NCBI GenBank assembly: GCA_024180945.1
Contig: JAKSGN010000016.1
Coordinates: forward strand, 248,001-312,000
Length of the DNA stretch: 64,000 nucleotides
Source: Macrophomina tecta
Lineage: Eukaryota > Ascomycota > Dothideomycetes > Botryosphaeriales > Botryosphaeriaceae
Direction of reading: 5' to 3'
Both the position numbers and the translations under genes were made by a program. The notes beneath the pieces were generated by a model. It saw only the letters and a program-made list of their open reading frames with translations. It had not been told where the DNA came from and searched no databases. Below are positions 58,045 through 64,000 of this stretch, piece by piece. Positions within the stretch are counted from its first letter, which is position 1. The number at the start of each line of letters is the position of its first letter.

Positions 58045-58185
58045 TATACCCACTCACGTGACCGAGTGGTGTATTAGGTAAAGCGCTAATTACGTTAGAA
58101 CCGAGGTTCCGAGTTTAATTCTTAATATGGGCAGGCTAAAAGATTCCGAGTTCGATTCTAAGTACTACTACGCATTTTTTCTTTT
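58045..58185 (+). other. tRNA-like sequence with A-box- and B-box-like motifs
   Basis: CACGTGACCGAGTGGTG (58053-58069) resembles a tRNA D-arm/A box. GGTTCCGAGTTTAATTC (58104-58120) and GAGTTCGATTCT (58147-58158) resemble B boxes. It lies between the end of Copia-C RNase H and its 3' LTR. No complete cloverleaf can be drawn, so it is at most a decayed tRNA or tRNA-derived SINE. Confidence 0.3.
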
Positions 58186-58277
58186 TAAATTTTTATACAC
58201 AACGAGTTTAACACTTATTCTACCCCTACCTTTGTTTTATCACGCACTTCCCTTTTAGGCAACACGTGAAGGGGGTG

Positions 58278-58496
58278 TATTAGAATATTTAATTTAGTAG
58301 TATTTTAAATTTAGTTATGTCTTATACTCATTGCACACCTATCTTAGTAGGTAAGCAAGTTACATACCCGTTTTACCCTAGTAGGTAGAATAGGTATAAG
58401 GGAAGCCCGTACGGCCTTCCTCTACTAGATATGCTAATCTATAGGAACTTATTTTTATTAGTTAAATCAAGGCTGCCAATTAGTCATTTTTCAACA
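58278..58496 (+). repeat. 3' LTR of Copia-C (LTR-1, 219 bp)
   Basis: It starts TATTAGAATATTTAATTTAG and ends TTTTTCAACA, preceded by the polypurine tract. First of three LTRs in a row. Confidence 0.88.
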
Positions 58497-58768
58497 CTAA
58501 TTATATGAGGCGTATCGGATAATTATTAAGCGAACTATGACTTATTATCCGACTTCGACGCTAGGCTAGTTATAAATTTATAAAGTATCTATTACTTAAT
58601 GTCTATTTTGTCTGAGTACCAAATTGCCCTCACAATTAAAAATTGTATGAGAATGAACCGCCTTCATCAAATTAATACTAACCTCCAAGTCTTTGATCAT
58701 TCGCAAACCAACATAATAGCAGTCGCGATGTCTCTAGTCGTAGCTGTCGAAGCAGCTGCCTTCATATT
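58497..58768 (+). repeat. 272-bp tandem-duplicated host segment, unit 1 (5' end of a P450 gene)
   Basis: It is identical by eye to 58988-59259, exactly 491 bp downstream. Near its end, ATG 58728 opens MSLVVAVEAAAFIF, which looks like the membrane anchor of the P450 broken at 59260. The longer frame 58599-58805 runs into the LTR and is not considered a gene. Confidence 0.8.
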
Positions 58769-58987
58769 TATTAAAATATATAATTCAGTAGTGTTTTGGA
58801 TTTAGTTATGTCTTATACTCGTTGCACACCTGTCTCAGCAGGTAAGCAAGTTACATACCCGTTTTACCCTAGTAGGTAGAATAGGTATAAGGGAAGCCCG
58901 TACGGCCTTCCTCTACTAGATATGCTAATCTATAGGAACTTATTTTTATTAGTTAAATCAAGGCTGCCAATTAGTCATTTTTCAACA
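58769..58987 (+). repeat. Chimeric LTR-2 of the Copia-C family (219 bp)
   Basis: Its left part matches LTR-3 (TATTAAAATATATAATTCAG, CTCAGCAGG) and its right part matches LTR-1 (CTTCCTCTACTAG, ATGCTAATCTATAGG, TTTTTCAACA). The switch lies between about 58845 and 58905. Confidence 0.9.
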
Positions 58988-59259
58988 CTAATTATATGAG
59001 GCGTATCGGATAATTATTAAGCGAACTATGACTTATTATCCGACTTCGACGCTAGGCTAGTTATAAATTTATAAAGTATCTATTACTTAATGTCTATTTT
59101 GTCTGAGTACCAAATTGCCCTCACAATTAAAAATTGTATGAGAATGAACCGCCTTCATCAAATTAATACTAACCTCCAAGTCTTTGATCATTCGCAAACC
59201 AACATAATAGCAGTCGCGATGTCTCTAGTCGTAGCTGTCGAAGCAGCTGCCTTCATATT
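58988..59259 (+). repeat. 272-bp tandem-duplicated host segment, unit 2
   Basis: Second copy of 58497-58768. ATG 59219 repeats the P450 anchor start. Confidence 0.8.
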
Positions 59260-60326
59260 TATTAAAATATATAATTCAGTAGTGTTTTGGATTTAGTTAT
59301 GTCTTATACTCGTTGCACACCTGTCTCAGCAGGTAAGCAAGTTACATACCCGTTTTACCCTAGTAGGTAGAATAGGTATAAGGGAAGCCCGTACGGCCTC
59401 CCTCTACTAGATATGCCAAATCTATGGGAACTCATCTTCATCAGTTGAATCAAGGCTGCCAATTAGTCATTTTCCAACAATATTTGTATATATAATACCT
59501 AAACTACTAATTTTGTAATCGGCTAAGATTATTCCAGATCCTATACTCTGTATTTTCAGTGGTGTATAATCTTTACTTTCATCCCTTACGGGACATACCG
59601 GGACCCAGATTTGCTGCTGCCAGCGACTTTCCATTCATCTCCAACCGCTCTCGTGGTCTTCAAATCAGATGGATCAGACAACTCCATGAGCAGTATGGAG
59701 AGGTCGTTCGTATAGCGCCAAGACAGCTTTCTTACGTATCTGTCGATGCTTGGAAAGATATATACGGCCACAAGATGGGAGGAAAGCCTCCGTTGCCTAA
59801 GGGTACATTCTTAGCTCCGGTATGAGGTAAAAGACTAATAGCTAGAACAGACTTGAATTTGTATGGCCCTGATCTTGTTGGGTCGAACGGCATTACTAGG
59901 TGAGTCGCAAGAATCTAACGGGGAAACTATGGGCGGCAAATGCTCAGATCACCTGTTTTCCAAATAAGCGCTTTTACGTTAATTGATTACGATACTACTA
60001 GAGCCAACGATGAAGACCACGCTCGTCAGCGCCGACGTTTAGCCCATGCTTTCTCTGAAAAAGCATTGTATGAGCATCAGCCTTCCATGCAGAAACACGT
60101 TGACATCTTTGTCAAGACACTGGAGAAGTACACATCCGACGGTGTTGATATGTCGATGATGTATAGCTTTTGTCTATTTGACATCACAGCTGACTTGGCA
60201 TTTGGGGCATCTCTGAACATGTTGGAGAATCCGGATTACCGCCCATGGGCTTTAGCTTTGAACGGCACCATCAAAACATTCTCGCTTTTGCCGGCTATCA
60301 AAGCCAGCTACCCGCTGTTGGGAACT
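59219..60326 (+). pseudogene. Broken cytochrome P450 gene, interrupted by LTRs at both ends
   Basis: After removal of LTR-3 and one copy of its 5-bp duplication, an anchor-like MSLVVAVEAAAFIFVYIIP leads to a probable intron. Exons follow at about 59560-59899 (VVYNLYFHPLRDIPGPRF, IRQLHEQYGEVVRIAPRQL, GPDLVGSNGITR) and 60002-60326 (NDEDHARQRRRLAHAFSEKA, LFDITADLAFG). A GTGAGT...TAG intron lies at 59900-60001. An in-frame TGA at 59823-59825 breaks the first of these exons, and the anchor and first full exon do not join in frame by a clear splice. At 60327 a Copia-B-type LTR cuts it before the K-helix and heme loop. This is a fungal microsomal P450 of unknown substrate and clearly dead. It resembles a different P450 group from the gene at 18137. 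Confidence 0.8.
59260..59479 (+). repeat. Solo LTR-3 of the Copia-C family (220 bp)
   Basis: It starts TATTAAAATATATAATTCAG and ends TTTTCCAACA, with target duplication ATATT (59255-59259 and 59480-59484). It is the least RIP-affected LTR of the family here and splits the P450 anchor region. Confidence 0.88.
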
Positions 60327-60415
60327 GTTGGATTGGATGGGGTCGCAATCACCAGATGATAAGTGGCATGCATTAGGAGGGAGAGGCTCAGGAGTCGCCT
60401 CTTATCCTCAGAATC
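60327..60415 (-). repeat. Truncated Copia-B-like LTR (89 bp)
   Basis: TGTTGGATTGGATGGGGTCG, AGTGGCATGCATTAGG and GGCTCAGGAGTCGCCTCTTA parallel the LTR at 21338-21474. It is cut at 60416 by the Copia-A LTR. It sits inside the P450 pseudogene. Confidence 0.65.
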
Positions 60416-60576
60416 TGTTGGATCAATCACGTGTTTCAAGGTCTCCTTATTATCACACCACATCGCTTAGCTACAATTACTCGTATAAGAGGCGGTCGGG
60501 TCACCAACCCTCTCCCTCTTCATGCCAATCCACTTTCTTCATCACTGAATAAGCTGTCACCTCACTTATTCCAACA
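60416..60576 (+). repeat. 5' LTR of Copia-A copy 2 (161 bp)
   Basis: It has TGTTGG...CCAACA ends. It is 10 bp shorter than the LTRs at 8997 and 14347 because it has one copy, not two, of an ATGCCAATCA-type unit. GTTATGAGCCCGGATG follows. Confidence 0.9.
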
Positions 60577-60865
60577 GTTATGAGCCCGGATGCGTCTTTG
60601 ATGCCTTCTGCAGTCTAAGCCATCCTCCCTAGCACTACTTTGTGCTATTCCGAGCGTTCCGTGGCATCCGGACGTTCCTCCCTGGCAATCATCTGCCATA
60701 CGTGTCCTGTAACGGAGCGCCCCTGCTGCCTCCTATAGCACGTTTTCTACCTGCAGTAGAGTGCCTTTGCAGCCTCCCCAGCGCAACACCCTTAAGTAAC
60801 GGCTTGTTCATTGGCCTCACGCCTTCTGCCTACTTTGGCAACTTACCTGTGCCTGCATTAGCACG

Positions 60866-60905
60866 CAACGCAACGCAACGCAACGCAACGCAACGCAACG
60901 CAACG
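60866..60905 (+). repeat. CAACG pentanucleotide repeat (8 units)
   Basis: Eight perfect CAACG units lie 22 bp before the gag ATG. The other Copia-A copy has four. Confidence 0.9.
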
Positions 60906-60927
60906 CAAAGCAAAACAACATTACACC

Positions 60928-63900
60928 ATGTCGTCTTCTAAGCCTATCGTCGTCCTAAAGTCAGCTGATAACTGGGATGAATGGTACTTCGTTATTCAGT
61001 CAAGGGCTAAGAAGTATGATATATTCAAATACATCGATCCTTCGAAGCCTGAGAAACCTGCTCAACCAACCGAACCAGCCGAGGTTGAGGAGCCTCCAGC
61101 CTCTGATCCAAACCAACAACGAGCCTGGGAGCGCTACAAAATACAAATCAGGGCGTACGAGAGAAGCCTAATCAAATATAAGAAGCTAAGGAAGGAAATT
61201 AATGACCTTTCCACGGTTATTAAAGACTCAGTTAGCCAGCCATTGCTGCCTATTCTCTATAAGCTTAGAGACGACTCTTATCCTTACTCTCAGCTCACAG
61301 CACTTAAGGCACGGCTCCAACCAACAAAGAAGACTCAGGAAGGACTCATCATCAATCAGCTACGCTAATTAGAAAAACCTCCCAGTAGTCAGAACATTGA
61401 GAAGTGGCTCGCACAATGGGAAGAGACTCTCTTCAAGGCAGAGGAGCTGGAACTACCTGACGTGGTAGGTGATAAAGGCAAGGCCGCCTTTCTTAAGGCG
61501 CTTATACCTTTTGATAGCCACTAGGCCACCGACTACAAGATTAAGCTCCACAATAATAAGCTTACCAAGCCCCTTCATGATCTAATTATTGAGTACCGGA
61601 ACTACCAGCGCCAGAATGCTTCTAAGAACCTAAAGGCTACCAAAGCCGCTTTCACCGCCTTCCTAAGGGATAAGAAGCAGGAGAAGAACCTACCTCCCTG
61701 CTTATATGGAGAGCATCACTTCTACAACAAGTACTACTACTGTAACCCAGCTACCAAGCCAGCTAACTAGACGCCCAACAGGGACATTCAGGAGAAGGTT
61801 ACTAAGGCATTAGAAGATCCACAAACCAAGGAGAAGGTAGAGCGAGCCATCAAACGGTTCAAGGATAGCCAAAACCACGGCCAAGTCCAGAAGAAGCAAG
61901 ACAACGCTTCTCAGAAAGAACAAGAGCCAAACCAAGGTCAAAAGGATAAAACATCATCCTCATTTCCAGCAGTAGTTGCCTCAGCATTTAATGCGGAACG
62001 CATTTCAAGGCCTACAACGCTTAATCTATCATAGATTGCCGATACTAGCACCACACATCACATCTGCAACAAGTACATGAAGGATCGCTACACCAAAACA
62101 AGGGACGCAGGGCCAGATGACTACGTCACCTTAGGAAATACCACAGTCAAAATCGAGTCATTTGGTGAGGCACTGGTATACACCACCAACCATAAGGGTC
62201 CACGCACAATTACGCTAGTGGACGTAGCTTATGTACCCTTATTCATAGCCAACCTCGTCTCAATTGCCAAGGCAAGAGAGAAGGGAATCGAATTAGACAT
62301 AGAACGTATGTGCCTCTACTTAGAGGACTTTACTGTGGCTTACCTAACCTTTACTCAAAACCACTTCTTCATGGAATACAAGGAAGCAGATAATCCACTA
62401 GCGATTGTATTAAACGTTGCTAATCGCTCACTGCCAGCCACACAATGGCATGACATCTTTGCACACGCAGGCTAAAGAGCCATTAAGGCCTTGCCTTAAG
62501 CAGTGCAAGGAGTAGTTATTACAGATTAAGACTTAACTAATTACTGTGATGTATGCGCTCGCACCAAGGCGCATCAATAAATTTCACGCGAAATGGATCC
62601 AGAGAAGTCATCAACCGAAGCCTTCTTTCGAGTCTCATTTGACTTGACACAGATGACACGAGCCAACAACGGCCACCAATGGATTACGCATCTTGAATGC
62701 GCTTCTTCTAAGTTTACCTTTGCAGTCACTCACGCAACCAAGGATGAGTGTACCCAGCACCTTCTTAATATTATTTAAATGATTAAGACGAGATTTGGCA
62801 AATCAGTCGCCTTTCTTAGATCAGATGGAGAAGTGTCGCTTACACGAGCCTTTAAGCAGCAGCTTGAACATCAGGGAGTTACCCATGAGGTGTTAGCTCC
62901 TTATACCCCTTAGTAGAACGGTGCATTAGAGCGTTTAGGGCACTTAATTATTATCAAGGCAAGAGCCTTACGAGTTAGTGCTAACCTATCTGATTACCTA
63001 TGGCCTGAAACTATTAAGACGGCAGTCTACATCCACAATAGGACTCCAGTGAAGCGCTATAACTGGAGAACGCCATTTGAGCTTGTTTATGGCAAGAAGC
63101 TAAAAGTAACTTACCTACGAGTCTATGGCTGCAAAGCCTACTTACTGCTTAAGAATATTCCACGCAGTAATAAGCTGGATGAGCGAGTCCTTATTGGATA
63201 CTTAGTTGGATATGACTCTACCAACATCTACAGGATCTGGTATTCTCTAAAGGACCGAGTAGTACGCTCTAGAGACGTTATCTTTGACGAATTAAGTAAG
63301 TTCTCTCTAGAGGATCTAGAAAAGATACTCTCTCTATAGCAGCAGGAGCAGGATCAAGAGTAAGAGGTAGTAATTCCTCGCATTACGCTCTATGAGGAGG
63401 ATATTATTCCTTCAGATGAAGACTCTGAGACCTCCTTTTACCTTAGTGATGAACTATCACCGACTTAACCTCCAGAGACTCCAGGCAGCCAGCTAGGCGC
63501 TTAATCACCGGGAGTACAACTGGATTACCTACCAAGTCCTTCAGAATTAACTAGTGAAGGCCTCGCAAGCGAAAAGCATGTAGAAAGCAGCCTATAAGCA
63601 GGCCTAACTTAAGGTGACTAATTACCAGAGCCTTTAGATCACCAATCACCCGATCGATCTACTCTAGTTGAACAACAAGCCTCTCATGGCTTAGCCTCTT
63701 AAGGCTTAGGGGGTGAAGATCAATAGAATTAGCAATCACGAGGACTCGGGCCTCTTTTGCCAGTCTAATACGAGAATCCACCTGATCTAGGCGCTGCCAG
63801 AGGAAACCGTGCCCCAAGAGGACGTGATATTGCAGCGGATATTAATCTAAATCTAATCATCCATGGATCAAGGACTCGTAAACCACGTAGAGACGCGTAC

Positions 63901-64000
63901 ATTGCGTTAATTCATAATAATATGTTTAGCTATTAAATGCTGTTCACATCTTTTCTCGCATCTCTTTAGGAATCTACTCTAGTACAGGCTCAAGCACTGC
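60928..64000 (+). pseudogene. Copia-A gag-pol, copy 2, broken by TAA/TAG codons and incomplete at the window edge
   Basis: ATG 60928 starts gag (MSSSKPIVVLKSADNWDEWY). The protease-like ADTSTTHHI is near 62040-62065. Pre-integrase zinc region (WHDIFAHAG, CDVCARTKAHQ) spans about 62440-62580. The integrase core is about 62620-63100 (FDLTQMTR, LRSDGEVSLT, NGALERLGH), then the chromo-less C-terminal copia integrase region VYGCKAYLLLK. Reverse transcriptase begins near 63880. All breaks seen are TAA or TAG. Several open stretches (60928-61368, 62077-62475, 63049-63339) are pieces of this one frame, not separate genes. Confidence 0.85.

Larger units (their letters stand above)
44073..58496 (+). 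mobile_element. Copia-C element, split by gypsy D
   Basis: The 5' LTR (44073-44292) is followed by a GTTATAAGTCTGGG primer-type site. The polypurine tract GAAGGGGGTG precedes the 3' LTR (58278-58496). The copia body is 44293-48500 plus 56893-58277; gypsy D fills the gap with a target duplication ATAAA. No target duplication is clear for Copia-C itself (CTTTT against CTAAT), perhaps because of later LTR recombination. Confidence 0.85.
60416..64000 (+). mobile_element. Copia-A copy 2, lightly mutated, runs off the window
   Basis: A 161-bp 5' LTR (60416-60576) is followed by a primer-type site, a leader with eight CAACG units, and gag-pol as far as the start of reverse transcriptase. Sequence is closely similar to 8997-14517 but keeps normal GC content. 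Confidence 0.92.

Noticed and set aside
58599..58805. 68-codon frame repeated at 59090-59296
   Set aside because: Its identity in both places is due to the 491-bp tandem duplication, and each copy ends inside an LTR.
58278..59479. Interpretation of LTR-272 bp-LTR as a miniature TRIM retroelement
   Set aside because: The 272-bp segment has no primer site or polypurine tract at its ends and contains P450 5' sequence; the LTR-2 chimera fits unequal exchange better.
60864..60910. CRISPR-like array
   Set aside because: The CAACG units are a simple 5-bp microsatellite without spacers, and the DNA is fungal.

Overview
The window looks like a transposon-rich accessory region of a filamentous ascomycete (Pezizomycotina). 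The genes have short GT-AG introns of about 50-100 bp. The repeats belong to fungal families (Fot1/Pogo, hAT, Tad-like LINE, Ty1/copia, Ty3/gypsy chromovirus). Most repeats are AT-rich with C-to-T and G-to-A changes of the CpA-to-TpA kind, and their in-frame stops are TAA/TAG rather than TGA, which is the signature of repeat-induced point mutation (RIP). About 85 percent of the window is mobile DNA. Layout: 1-6404 is a RIP-ruined hAT transposon cut by a gypsy LTR, several solo LTRs with intact target-site duplications, and one intact unmutated Fot1/Pogo element. 6741-8844 and 14518-20860 are ordinary-composition DNA holding four intact-looking genes: an MBOAT/wax-synthase-like acyltransferase, an NmrA-like NAD(P)-binding protein, a UMTA/LaeA-like methyltransferase and a cytochrome P450. 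All four are tailoring-type enzymes, so this may be part of a secondary-metabolite cluster without a visible backbone enzyme. A complete copia element (Copia-A, 8997-14517, TSD GAACA) sits between the first gene and the others. From 20866 to 60326 there is almost nothing but nested retroelements: LINE pieces, Copia-B copies, a perfect 604-bp inverted repeat, three chromovirus-type gypsy elements (E 25636-32812, F about 32813-36303, D 48501-56892), a full Copia-B (37216-43033) and a Copia-C (44073-58496) with gypsy D inside its pol. 59219-60326 is a broken second P450 gene interrupted by LTRs on both sides, and 60416 to the end is a second, lightly mutated Copia-A running off the window. The most interesting pattern is that all three gypsy elements carry, between pol and the 3' LTR, an extra reading frame on the strand opposite to pol, tail to tail with it. 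In D and E this frame is interrupted by a canonical fungal intron. A second strong observation is a chimeric LTR at 58769-58987 that records an unequal crossover between two LTRs. Family letters (A-G) are labels used here only. Function calls rest on motif recognition by eye; no database search was possible.
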